Shown: positions 50,287-58,631 of the stretch, piece by piece | Position numbering within the stretch: position 1 is the first letter of the stretch | Layout of the letters: every line of letters begins with the position of its first letter | Source of the DNA: Anaerolineales bacterium | GTDB lineage: Bacteria; Chloroflexota; Anaerolineae; Anaerolineales; UBA11858 | DNA length: 58,716 nt | Assembly (NCBI GenBank): GCA_024763275.1 | Contig: JANTFT010000008.1 | Coordinates: forward strand, 1-58,716 | Direction: 5' to 3' | Notes under the pieces: model-generated | Told to the model about the DNA's origin: nothing | What the model saw: the letters and a program-made list of their open reading frames with translations, nothing else | The model's database searches: none | Made by a program: the position numbers and the translations under genes

Positions 50287-50337
50287 TCACATTTAAACTA
50301 GCGCGTTGCTGATAGGGCATTATGAGGAGAGAGAATT

Positions 50338-50928
50338 ATGGGCATCAATGACTTTGACGATCTGGATTTTGAAGAAGTGGGCGGCGAAGAGACCATCTCA
50401 ACCAGTCGGGGTTCAAATCGGACCTTCCTGATTGTGGCTGGGATTCTGGGTGGTATTTTGCTGCTGGCCTTGCTGGCTATCGCGGCTTACGCTGTTCTGA
50501 TATTACCAGCTCGGGATACCGGTCAGCAAACCCAGGCTGCCGAGATCATTGCTACCAACACCGCGATCGCTGAACAGGCTCAGCTGACAGCCATTGCCAA
50601 ACAGGTGACAATGACTCCTACTAATACCGCCACTCTTCCTCCCACAGAAACTCCTACTTTGACCCCCAGCAGCACATCCACGCCGTTGCTGGCGCCAACC
50701 AACACCCCTGAACCCGTCGAGGGCACTCCTGATCCGGCTGCCACGGAAACTGTTGCTGCCCTGCTGACCCAGCAGGCAGGAGGCGCTACCACGCTTGTCC
50801 CCACAGCGACTGCCCTGCCTGACACTGGCTTTGCGGACGATTTTGGCGTGCCGGGCCTGGTGCTGATTGCCGGTGTGTTGCTGGTCATCATCATCCTCAG
50901 CCGGCGCCTGAGATCATCCACTTCCTGA
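50338..50928 (+). CDS. Thr/Pro-rich membrane protein with LPDTG sorting-like tail
   Basis: A 196-residue protein, last gene of the operon. Acidic start (INDFDDLDFEE), membrane helix about 32-54, then an extracellular Thr/Pro-rich stretch (about 95-160: TMTPTNTATLPPTETPTLTP). The end has LPDTGF (about 162-167), a hydrophobic helix (PGLVLIAGVLLVIIILS) and a basic tail (RRLRSS). This is the layout of a sortase LPxTG signal. With an N-terminal helix as well, the protein may instead be a two-pass membrane protein. No sortase is seen in the window. GAGGAGAGAG precedes ATG. Confidence 0.78.
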   Translation: MGINDFDDLDFEEVGGEETISTSRGSNRTFLIVAGILGGILLLALLAIAAYAVLILPARDTGQQTQAAEIIATNTAIAEQAQLTAIAKQVTMTPTNTATLPPTETPTLTPSSTSTPLLAPTNTPEPVEGTPDPAATETVAALLTQQAGGATTLVPTATALPDTGFADDFGVPGLVLIAGVLLVIIILSRRLRSSTS

Positions 50929-50964
50929 GCCCTGAATATCCAACGGTCCTGACCGTACCTGATT

Positions 50965-51005
50965 AAAAAGGCAACCACAGCAGTTTCTCTCTCCTGCTGT
51001 GGTTG
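50965..51005 (-). terminator. intrinsic terminator of the phosphohexomutase gene
   Basis: Perfect 12-bp stem (50972-50983 with 50994-51005), 10-base loop. On the minus strand five T follow (50969-50965). It may also end the plus-strand operon, though the plus side has only TATATA after the stem. Confidence 0.75.
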
Positions 51006-51033
51006 TATATATAATCCCTGAGATGAGCTCCGC

Positions 51034-52494
51034 TCAGGTGACGCTTTCCGCCACTTCTTCTCCAAAACCGAGCAAAGCGCGAACCATGTCCTCAGTTCTG
51101 CCTTCCGCATAGACCCGCAGAACAGGCTCCGTGCCAGAAGGCCTGATCAGCAGCCAGGAATCATCTGCCATAATATACTTGACGCCATCGATAGTCAGCA
51201 AATCGACCACTTTCACTCCACCGATCTCAGCCGGCTTGTTGGCCAGCAGATGTTGAACCATGTCCCCCTTCTGGACAGGATACTTCAGCCGCTGATCCCT
51301 CCGCTCATAGAATGCGGGACCGACCTCTGCCAGCAGATCCTCTACCAATTCATGCAGGGATTTTCCGTACACCGCAACCATCTCGATCAGCAGCAACCCC
51401 ATTAAAACCCCGTCCCCCTCAGGGATATTCCCCTGAATTGATATGCCCCCGGACTCCTCGCCTCCGATGAGCACGTCCTGAGCGATCATGTAATCGGCAA
51501 TATGATTAAAACCTACCGGGGTCTCGTAAACTTCCAGACCATATTTTGCAGCCAGCCGGTCGATCATCTTCGTTGTCGATACAGTACGGACAGCCGGTCC
51601 TTTCCAGCCCCGCTTTTCGACCAGGTAGCGCAGAGCCAGGGCCATGATCTTGTGGGGATCGACGAAATTTCCCCTATCATCCATGGCGCCAATTCGGTCC
51701 CCATCTCCATCGAGCGCTAATCCCAGGGTTCCCATCCCGGTACTGATCGCTCCTGCCAGTGCCCCCAGATGGACACCGATCGGCTCAGGATGAGCTCCTC
51801 CAAAGCCCGGGTTCATTTCTCCCCGGATCTCAGCCACCTCACATCCCGTCCCGGTCAGGATGCCTTTGATCATGCCTCTGGCGGATCCATGCATGGAATC
51901 CACAACCACCTTGGGAGGATTGGCTGCTATAGCGTCAAAATCGATCAGGGTGCGCAGATGCTGGTAATACTCCGGCACCGGGTTGAAGCTGACGATCAGA
52001 CCCTGCTCTACCGCCTGGTCCCATTCCATCAAGTTAGGACCTCTGCCTCGTTCCTGGTTGTCATTCAGGTAAATCTCAACCCGACGGGATTGTTCCGGTG
52101 AGGCTGAACAGCCGTTGGCGGCCTTTAATTTCACGCCATTATAACGGGGCGCATTGTGAGACGCAGTGATAACAATCCCGGCAATCGCGTTCAGGTTTTT
52201 CACCGCATAGGATATCGATGGTGTGGACGCATCCGCCTGTGCCAGATAGACGGTATAGCCATTAGCCGCCATCACTCTGGCAGCCTCCCGGGCGTAACGG
52301 TCAGACAGGAAGCGGGTATCAAATCCAATTACCACCCGGTTGGGATCCGGTTCCAGTTCCCCCTTTCCCTGAGCATGCCAATGCCCGGAATGGATCGAGT
52401 CCGCTATCGCCTGGGTCACCAGGCGAAGATTGTGGAATGTAAAAGTATCAGAGATGACCGCTCGCCAGCCATCTGTGCCGAAATTGATGGGCAT
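51034..52494 (-). CDS. phosphoglucomutase/phosphomannomutase family protein
   Basis: A 486-residue alpha-D-phosphohexomutase. The phosphoserine loop is ITASHNAPRYNGVKL (about 107-121), with Ala in place of the usual Pro after Asn. The Mg loop is LALDGDGDRIGAMD (about 247-260), the sugar loop is GGEESGGISI (about 335) and the phosphate loop RPSGTEPVLRVYAE is near the C-terminus. GTDGWRAVI at the N-terminus is typical of the bacterial phosphoglucomutase / phosphoglucosamine-like branch. The exact sugar cannot be decided. AGGAG is 8 bases before ATG. Confidence 0.94.
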   Translation of the reverse strand: MPINFGTDGWRAVISDTFTFHNLRLVTQAIADSIHSGHWHAQGKGELEPDPNRVVIGFDTRFLSDRYAREAARVMAANGYTVYLAQADASTPSISYAVKNLNAIAGIVITASHNAPRYNGVKLKAANGCSASPEQSRRVEIYLNDNQERGRGPNLMEWDQAVEQGLIVSFNPVPEYYQHLRTLIDFDAIAANPPKVVVDSMHGSARGMIKGILTGTGCEVAEIRGEMNPGFGGAHPEPIGVHLGALAGAISTGMGTLGLALDGDGDRIGAMDDRGNFVDPHKIMALALRYLVEKRGWKGPAVRTVSTTKMIDRLAAKYGLEVYETPVGFNHIADYMIAQDVLIGGEESGGISIQGNIPEGDGVLMGLLLIEMVAVYGKSLHELVEDLLAEVGPAFYERRDQRLKYPVQKGDMVQHLLANKPAEIGGVKVVDLLTIDGVKYIMADDSWLLIRPSGTEPVLRVYAEGRTEDMVRALLGFGEEVAESVT

Positions 52495-52589
52495 ACTTCT
52501 TGCTCCTCATTTCCCAGAGTATTTAATGTACACTATTCTATCACCGATGGTCCCGTTTCACAGCCAGCCAGGGTCCCGGGACGCTATCA

Positions 52590-52612
52590 GAGCCGCCCCA
52601 GAAGGGGGGCTC
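52590..52612. repeat. GC-rich hairpin in the divergent region
   Basis: GAGCC(G)CCCC at 52590-52599 pairs with GGGGGGCTC ending at 52612 around an AGAA loop, with one bulged G. A nearby palindrome GTCCCGGGAC is at 52573-52582. Function unknown; the 174-base gap 52495-52668 otherwise holds only the candidate -10 TAAAAT at 52646-52651. Confidence 0.4.
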
Positions 52613-52645
52613 CGGTGTCGATCGGAGCAGGCCAGTTTATTGTGT

Positions 52646-52651
52646 TAAAAT
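52646..52651 (+). promoter_or_regulatory. candidate -10 of the cNMP/PH gene
   Basis: TAAAAT preceded by TGTGT, 17 bases before the ATG at 52669. No convincing -35. It would give another very short leader without a ribosome site. Confidence 0.3.
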
Positions 52652-52668
52652 GACCCATAGAGATTACC

Positions 52669-54306
52669 ATGGAATCCACAGAGATTTTCAATTTCCTACA
52701 CGACCATTTTCTCTTCAAGTATTTGAGCGACGAAGAGCTGGGGCAGATCCTGCCGCTGTTCAAACCGATCTCGCTCGAGGAAGGAGAGGTGCTCTACCGG
52801 TCAGGATTTCCAGGGAGGAACTTCTTCCTGGTCGTTTCCGGCAGGATACTGCTGGAAGACGAAGCCGGGAAGAGAATCGTCATTAATGCCCAGGGTCATT
52901 TTGGCAACCAGGACCTGGCTCGCGACAGCCTGCGGAAGGATTCTGCCCGGGCGCTGGAAAAAACCACCCTGCTGGCAGTCAACAAACGGGGATTCTTCGC
53001 GATTCTCTCCGCTTTCCCGTCAATCAAATCCCGCCTGTCTGCTATGCAGACGAGTGCCAGGATCTTCCAGAACAACGACTTTCCCTGGATCAGGGATGAA
53101 GAAGTGGTGCGCTTTATCGACCGCAAACACCCCAACGTGCTCTATACCCAGCTGCTGCTGCCTGCCCTGTTCCTGATTCTCTCTGGAATAGGTGCGGTGC
53201 TGCTGCGCTTCAATGTAGGGATCTTCCTGTTCATCACCGTCGTGATCGCTATTCTGTGGGGCATCTGGCTGTGGATGGACTGGAAGAACGATTTTTACCT
53301 GGTCACCAGCGAGCGGGCGGCCTGGATCGAAAAGGTCATCTGGCTGCACGATCAGCGCCGGGAAGTCCCCCTGCAGTCCATTCTCTCGGTGAACATATCC
53401 TCCACCCAGCTGCAGCGCCTGTTCGGATACGGGGATGTGATCATCCGCACCTATACCGGTAATGTGCCCATGCGCAATGCGGCCAACCCGGAAGTCCTGG
53501 TCGATCTGATCGCTGATGCCCAGCGAAGGGCTAAGATCCTGGCCAGACAAACCGATCGCGAGAACATCAATCAGGCTATTCGGGACCGCCTTGGCCTGGA
53601 CGGCGGCGCCAATCCTATCAATGACCAGGAGGAATTTACCGACTTGATGATGGAGGGTGGTCCCCAGGTCACTGAAACCATCACCCCTCTGCAGGAATTC
53701 CTGAACCTGTTCCGGGCTCGTTTTGAACTCAATGGTGTCATCACCTACCGCAAACATGTCTTTATCCTGCTCAAGAATTCCTGGTGGCTGTGGCTGCTGT
53801 TCCTGACCGCGCTGATTTCTTTCTTCGCCCGCCTGGTCGGCCTCATCCCCTGGCCAGATCTGGGAGCACTGGCCCTTGTCCTGGTCCTGACGGTGCTTGG
53901 GCTCGCTTATGCCTTTGCCGATTGGGCCAATGACCGCTATCAGATCTCAGACAAGCAGGTCATTGACCTGGACCGCAAACCTTTCGGGCGGGAATCCAAA
54001 CGCACAGCCCTGCTGGAAAACATCCTCAGCCTGGATTACCGCAGGGAAAACATCATCCAGCGCATCTTTGATTTTGGTACGGTCGCCATCAATGTTGGGG
54101 ATATTCAGCTGGATTTTGAGTATGTTGCCCAACCAGCAGCCGTCCAGAATGAGATCTTTGAGCGCTACAATACTGTCATCAAGGAAAATGAACTGGCTGA
54201 ATCCCGCCGGCGGAGGGATGATATGGTAGAATTTCTGGCGGCTTATCACGAAGAAAACCAGCCGGGGCAATCCCCTGACCAGGGGGAGGAAACCCAGCAA
54301 TTATAA
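52669..54306 (+). CDS. cNMP-binding domain fused to two membrane/bacterial-PH units
   Basis: A 545-residue protein. Residues 1-125 are a cyclic-nucleotide-binding (Crp-like) beta-roll: FLFKYLSDEELGQILPLFKPISLEEGEVLYRSGFPGRNFFLVVSG. Two further units follow, each a helical membrane hairpin plus a bacterial PH-like domain (bPH2 type). Unit 1 is at about 160-285 (YLVTSERAAWIEKVIWLHDQRREVPLQSILSVNI) and unit 2 at about 365-500 (YQISDKQVIDLDRKPFGRESKRTALLENILSLDY). No HTH is present, so it is not a transcription factor. The PH pair may bind membrane or partner proteins under control of the Crp-like module. It stands 19 bases upstream of def. Confidence 0.88.
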   Translation: MESTEIFNFLHDHFLFKYLSDEELGQILPLFKPISLEEGEVLYRSGFPGRNFFLVVSGRILLEDEAGKRIVINAQGHFGNQDLARDSLRKDSARALEKTTLLAVNKRGFFAILSAFPSIKSRLSAMQTSARIFQNNDFPWIRDEEVVRFIDRKHPNVLYTQLLLPALFLILSGIGAVLLRFNVGIFLFITVVIAILWGIWLWMDWKNDFYLVTSERAAWIEKVIWLHDQRREVPLQSILSVNISSTQLQRLFGYGDVIIRTYTGNVPMRNAANPEVLVDLIADAQRRAKILARQTDRENINQAIRDRLGLDGGANPINDQEEFTDLMMEGGPQVTETITPLQEFLNLFRARFELNGVITYRKHVFILLKNSWWLWLLFLTALISFFARLVGLIPWPDLGALALVLVLTVLGLAYAFADWANDRYQISDKQVIDLDRKPFGRESKRTALLENILSLDYRRENIIQRIFDFGTVAINVGDIQLDFEYVAQPAAVQNEIFERYNTVIKENELAESRRRRDDMVEFLAAYHEENQPGQSPDQGEETQQL

Positions 54307-54325
54307 AAAAGGAACCATTAATTCC

Positions 54326-54826
54326 ATGTCAGCTCGAGAAGTCATAGTTGTCCCCCATCCCACCCTGAGAAAAAAAGCTGCCCCGGTTGCGGATTTTGGT
54401 CCTGATACCCAGCAGCTGATCGAGGACATGATCCTCACCCTGCACGAAAAATCCGGAGCCGGACTTGCTGCTCCCCAGGTCAATGTCTCCCAACAGGTCA
54501 TTCTGGTGGAATACGGCAGCGAAGAGGACGAGTCCATCCCTCCAACCCTGTACATCACCCTCAACCCCCACATTACCCGCTTTTCACAGGAAACTGTCAG
54601 CGGGGCAGAGGGATGCCTTTCCATTCCCCGCCTAATGGGTGAGGTCGAGCGAGCTCAGGAGATCGTTGTGGAAGGCCAGGACCGCTACGGTAAGCCCCTC
54701 AAGATGAATCTGCGCGGCTGGGTAGCCCGGATCTTCCAGCATGAAATCGACCATCTCAATGGAATTCTGTTCACCGACAGAACAGCAGATGTCTGGGAGA
54801 CGGACGAGAACTACGATCCTGTCTAA
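54326..54826 (+). CDS. def: peptide deformylase
   Basis: A 166-residue metalloenzyme that removes formyl from nascent proteins. All three motifs are intact: GAGLAAPQV (motif 1), EGCLSIPRL (motif 2, with metal Cys) and QHEIDHLNG (motif 3, HExxH-type). Length is normal. The nearest ribosome-site-like AAAGGAA lies 13 bases from ATG, rather far. The stop is 5 bases before recF. Confidence 0.97.
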   Translation: MSAREVIVVPHPTLRKKAAPVADFGPDTQQLIEDMILTLHEKSGAGLAAPQVNVSQQVILVEYGSEEDESIPPTLYITLNPHITRFSQETVSGAEGCLSIPRLMGEVERAQEIVVEGQDRYGKPLKMNLRGWVARIFQHEIDHLNGILFTDRTADVWETDENYDPV

Positions 54827-54831
54827 GCTAC

Positions 54832-56031
54832 ATGCTGCTCACACATCTCTCCCTGACCGATTTCAGAATATTCTCCCGCTTTGATCAGGATCTGCCCGGC
54901 AGCGGGTTAATCCTGGTGGGCGCTAACGCTCAGGGAAAGACCAGCCTGCTGGAAGCGATCTACTACCTTTCCACATTGGACTCATTCCAAGCGTCCAATA
55001 CCGTTGATCTGATAAATTTCTCGGCACTCCGATCGGACCTGGCCGTGGGCCGGATAGTGGGTGATTTCAGAAAAAAGGACGGGGACCATCGCCTGGAGAT
55101 CCGTCTGATCAGGGAAACCCTCACCAATGGGAACCAGACCACCCGCAAGGAAGTCCTGCTGGACGGCGTTAAGCAGAAGATCAATGCCGTGATCGGTCAA
55201 TTCAACGCAGTCCTGTTCCTGCCCCATATGCTCCAGATCCTGACCGGCTCTCCCCAGCAGCGGCGGCGCTATCTGGACCTGACCATCTCCCAGACCGACC
55301 CCCTCTACACAGATCACCTATCCGAATACAACAAGGCCCTGGTTCAGCGCAATGCCCTGCTGAAACAGCTTTACGAACGATCCAGTGATGTCGATCAACT
55401 TTCCTATTGGGATGAAAAGCTGACTCTGGCTGGTTCGTATTTGATGCAAGCCCGTATCCAGGCTGTCCAGGAGCTTGGCTACCTGGCTGCTTCTATCCAC
55501 CAGGACCTGACCAGAGGGGCTGAAATCCTGCGCCTGAACTACCAGCCTTCCTATCAGCCCACCCTGTCCCCACCAGGACAGATCGAACTGCCCCTGGATA
55601 CCTCACTGGACCTCGGAGGTATGTCTTTGGAGGAGCTCCAGGATGGCTTCCGGGAAAGAACCCTGGCCAGAAGGGCAGAAGACATCACCCGCGGGGTTAC
55701 CTCACTAGGACCTCACCGGGATGAACTGCGCTTCCTGAGCAATGCGGTCGACCTGGGAAGTTTTGGCTCCCGGGGTCAGCTGCGCACTGCTCTGCTGGCT
55801 CTCAAATTGGCTGAGATAAACTGGCTGAAAGAGAAAAACGGTGAATGGCCGGTGCTTTTGCTGGACGAGGTGCTGGCCGAGCTGGATGACGCCCGCCGGC
55901 AGGATCTGCTGGACAGATTGGCTCAGACCGAACAGGCTCTGCTGACCACTACAGATCTGGATCTCTTCTCAGCCGATTTCCGGCAAGCTGCTGGTTTGTG
56001 GGAGATCAAGGCGGGGGAACTTGTTAAATAA
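54832..56031 (+). CDS. recF: DNA replication/repair protein RecF
   Basis: A 399-residue SMC-like ATPase that helps load RecA at single-strand gaps. Walker A is VGANAQGKTSLLEAIYYLS (about 28-46), SLGPHRDELRF is the signature, and PVLLLDEVLAELDDARRQDLLDRL is Walker B/D-loop. Normal length. It is not beside dnaN/gyrB as in many bacteria but downstream of def. There is no ribosome site before ATG; coupled translation with def is likely. It ends exactly where convergent rsmG ends. Confidence 0.96.
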   Translation: MLLTHLSLTDFRIFSRFDQDLPGSGLILVGANAQGKTSLLEAIYYLSTLDSFQASNTVDLINFSALRSDLAVGRIVGDFRKKDGDHRLEIRLIRETLTNGNQTTRKEVLLDGVKQKINAVIGQFNAVLFLPHMLQILTGSPQQRRRYLDLTISQTDPLYTDHLSEYNKALVQRNALLKQLYERSSDVDQLSYWDEKLTLAGSYLMQARIQAVQELGYLAASIHQDLTRGAEILRLNYQPSYQPTLSPPGQIELPLDTSLDLGGMSLEELQDGFRERTLARRAEDITRGVTSLGPHRDELRFLSNAVDLGSFGSRGQLRTALLALKLAEINWLKEKNGEWPVLLLDEVLAELDDARRQDLLDRLAQTEQALLTTTDLDLFSADFRQAAGLWEIKAGELVK

Positions 56032-56742
56032 CTACAGCGGCTTTTTGCTGGGCACGCCTGCCCGGCGGGGATATTTCAGCGACGTGGAAGCTTTTTTCTC
56101 AATAGTGATCAAAAAACGCTCTTCTGTTACCCCCGGCAGAGTGATCCGCTTCACCTGAAGCAGCTCTCCTCCCAGCACGCTGATCGCCCGGCTGGCTATT
56201 TGGGCTTCATAAGGCCCCCTGTCTCCCTTCATAGCAAGCATTTTCCCCCCGATCCTGACAAACGGCAGCAGATATTCCGACAGTGTGGAAAGCTGGGCCA
56301 CGGCCCGGGCAACCGCCCAGTCAAACTGCTCCCGGTAGTGGCTGTCCCGGCCCAGGTTTTCGACCCGGTCATGGATCACTTCGATCCCCTGCAGATCCAG
56401 GTGCTTGATGATATGCCGACAAAAATCGGTTTTTTTACGGACCGAATCCACCAGCAGAACCTCGGTATCAGGCAGAAGAATTTTCAGAGGGATGCCGGGA
56501 AATCCCCCTCCGGTGCCGATATCGATCAGTCGGCTGAGTGGGGTATTTTTCATCACCAGAAAGGAGCTGAAAGAATCCAGAAAGTGCTTCCTGTGGATCT
56601 TCTCGGGCTCATGGATGGCGGTCAGATTGATGCGCTCATTCCAGATCTGCAGCTCCCTTTCATACTCTTCCAGGAGGGAAATCTGGTAGGGAGAAAGGGT
56701 TATCCCGATCAGCTGCCTGGTTTCTTTCACTAGCTGTTCCAT
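56032..56742 (-). CDS. rsmG: 16S rRNA (guanine(527)-N7)-methyltransferase RsmG
   Basis: A 236-residue SAM-dependent methyltransferase acting on G527 of 16S rRNA. The SAM loop is LIDIGTGGGFPGIPLKIL (about 88-105), followed by LLVDSVRKKTDFCRHI, NLGRDSHYREQFDWAVARAVAQL and LLPFVRIGGKMLAMKG, all family hallmarks. Normal length. Loss of this enzyme gives low-level streptomycin resistance in known bacteria. It adjoins recF with no gap. Confidence 0.96.
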   Translation of the reverse strand: MEQLVKETRQLIGITLSPYQISLLEEYERELQIWNERINLTAIHEPEKIHRKHFLDSFSSFLVMKNTPLSRLIDIGTGGGFPGIPLKILLPDTEVLLVDSVRKKTDFCRHIIKHLDLQGIEVIHDRVENLGRDSHYREQFDWAVARAVAQLSTLSEYLLPFVRIGGKMLAMKGDRGPYEAQIASRAISVLGGELLQVKRITLPGVTEERFLITIEKKASTSLKYPRRAGVPSKKPL

Positions 56743-56842
56743 GTGGGAGTAATTATATTACATTGTTTTCTACCAAAGGGATCCATACCAGCCGGTTTAA
56801 ACTGGACAGGGAGAGAGGGGTGGGGTTGACCCCTTTAAGTAA

Positions 56843-56877
56843 GACAGCCCGATCTCCAGGTTAGAGATCAGGCTGTC
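56843..56877 (-). terminator. hairpin after the DUF4349 gene
   Basis: Arms 56843-56856 and 56864-56877 pair over 14 positions with one C/A mismatch; the loop is 7 bases. It begins 20 bases after the stop. No strong U-run follows, so termination may be partial. The rest of 56743-56896 shows nothing else. Confidence 0.5.
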
Positions 56878-56896
56878 GAATTTGGTCTGAGGGTGA

Positions 56897-57838
56897 TCAG
56901 GATTTCTCTTTGGTAGCTTTCGCTTTAGCGGCTTTTTTCTGAGCAGTCCGCTCTTTCCTGCGGTCGTTTATTCCTTTCAGCCATTTCCAGACCCAGCGAA
57001 CCGGGAAGTACAGGATGGCTGCTACCGGCAGGATGTACAGGGCAATCCAGATCAATATATTGGCCAGCCCCTTGAGGGTGTTGATCAGCGCCTGGATGGC
57101 ACTTTTCGCCACACCGACAGGCTGCCAGTTGCCGATCCTGAGGGGTTGAACCGCCTCATTGGCCTGGATGTAAACCGATATGGAGGACAGGGCTGCTGAA
57201 CGCTCATAATACAGCATCTGGCCCTTGATGACCTCTATCTGTTCCCGGACGCTGACCAGCTGATTGTAGACGCTAAGCACATCCTCCGTGTTCCGGGCCT
57301 GGTCCATGATCTCAGCCAGCTGTTCCTCAGCCCGCTCCAGATTCCTCAGCCGGGAGTCCAGGTCAGTATATTCCTGGGTCACATCCTGCCCGGAGACATT
57401 CTCGTTCAGGACCTCCCCCGCGCCTGATTTGATCTCTTCCAGAGCCTGGTCAAGGGTGTCAACCGGCACCCGAATGGTGATGCTTGCCTCGGGCACTTCC
57501 AACCCGCTGTCAGTCTGGGTCTGATACAAATTCGAGGAAACCACATAACCACCCAGGCTTTCCGCCAGGGCGCTGATTGCTTCCATGGTCGCTCCCGGCT
57601 CTTCCACCACGATTGACAGCGAGGCATCCTTGATGACCATCCGTATCTGGGTCTCGCTGGTCCGCATTTCCAATCCTGGAGCGGAAGCGGCCTCTTTCTG
57701 GTAATTCTCACCCCCTCCATAATTGGCCGCGATTCCACTGTCCATGGGAGCGAAACTTTCCACCTGCGAAGATTTCCCCACAGCACAGGAAGCCAGCAGA
57801 ACCGCCACTAGAGAGAGGACAAGCAGTTGCTTTTTCAT
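56897..57838 (-). CDS. DUF4349 lipoprotein with coiled coil and C-terminal membrane helix
   Basis: A 313-residue protein. The lipobox VLLASCAVG puts the acylated Cys at residue 18, a substrate for Lgt and LspA encoded in this window. Residues about 65-235 are the DUF4349 domain (IVVEEPGATMEAISALAESLGGYVVSSN, IRVPVDTLDQALEEIK, EYTDLDSRLRNLERAEEQL), including a coiled coil around 155-205. A membrane helix lies at about 255-285, followed by a very basic tail (RRKERTAQKKAAKAKATKEK). Function unknown; envelope sensing or structure is likely. Confidence 0.92.
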   Translation of the reverse strand: MKKQLLVLSLVAVLLASCAVGKSSQVESFAPMDSGIAANYGGGENYQKEAASAPGLEMRTSETQIRMVIKDASLSIVVEEPGATMEAISALAESLGGYVVSSNLYQTQTDSGLEVPEASITIRVPVDTLDQALEEIKSGAGEVLNENVSGQDVTQEYTDLDSRLRNLERAEEQLAEIMDQARNTEDVLSVYNQLVSVREQIEVIKGQMLYYERSAALSSISVYIQANEAVQPLRIGNWQPVGVAKSAIQALINTLKGLANILIWIALYILPVAAILYFPVRWVWKWLKGINDRRKERTAQKKAAKAKATKEKS

Positions 57839-57902
57839 TGGAAATTCTCCTTACGCTAGGTCGTTTAATCCTATTGACGCCTGTATGGGGAGTAAAGTTC
57901 CC

Positions 57903-58631
57903 CTACCAGCCCAGATCCAGGCGCTGGATGTATTCAATCGGCAGGCCAGCCCTGGTCATCCGGTCCTGGACGCTGGGAATATCATAAGCAACTCGATGCT
58001 GAGTCCAGGTTTTTTTATCTGTATCAAAGATAGAATAAGCTGCCCTGGGGTCGTGGTCGCGAGGTTGTCCAACAGATCCGGGATTGACAATGGATCTACT
58101 GGGCAGCACAGTGGAGTCGCCCGGGTAAACAAAAGTGACATTGGTGAGCTTTTTACCTGGTTTCTGGTAGTAAAGCACTGGCAGATGAGAGTGTCCCACG
58201 AAGCAATAGGAGGTTTCGAAGTAAGCGAAGTTGGCGGTCGCGGTATAGACATCCATGATGTATTCCCAGACTGGATCCCTGGGACTGCCATGGACCAGAG
58301 TGACATCACCGATGACAGCTTGAGGTGAGAGGCTTTGCAGGTATTGGCGGTGGATGGGGTTGAGCTGATCTAAGGTCCATTCCAGCACTACCTGGGCGGA
58401 GACATTGAATTTCCTCTTTTCAGTCAGCCCGATCACCGCGCTGTCATGATTCCCCCGCAGGCAGACCAGGTTGGGCAGATCCCGGATCATCGCCACACAA
58501 TCATTGGGGTCCGGACCATAACCGATGATATCTCCCAGACACCAGACCGCATCCACCTTTCCAGCATCTTCCAGGACAGCTTCCAGCGCTGTTCTATTCC
58601 CATGAATATCTGACAAAACCAGGACTTTCAC
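57903..58631 (-). CDS. metallophosphoesterase (YfcE-like)
   Basis: A 242-residue calcineurin-like phosphoesterase. Metal motifs in order: LVLSDIHGN (DxH), WCLGDIIGYG (GD), LRGNHDS (GNHD), LVHGSP (H) and FVGHSHLPVLY (GHxH), all intact. The GTG at 58631 is preferred since AGAGGTGAT is 8 bases before it; the longer in-frame start at 58655 lacks a site. Family members hydrolyse phosphodiesters of small molecules or phosphoproteins. The last 85 bases of the window beyond it show nothing. Confidence 0.93.
   Translation of the reverse strand: MKVLVLSDIHGNRTALEAVLEDAGKVDAVWCLGDIIGYGPDPNDCVAMIRDLPNLVCLRGNHDSAVIGLTEKRKFNVSAQVVLEWTLDQLNPIHRQYLQSLSPQAVIGDVTLVHGSPRDPVWEYIMDVYTATANFAYFETSYCFVGHSHLPVLYYQKPGKKLTNVTFVYPGDSTVLPSRSIVNPGSVGQPRDHDPRAAYSIFDTDKKTWTQHRVAYDIPSVQDRMTRAGLPIEYIQRLDLGW

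Noticed and set aside
52573-52612. Palindromes in the 52.5-kb gap as an attachment site or REP array
   Set aside because: Only single copies are seen here; without a genome search there is no support for a repeat family.
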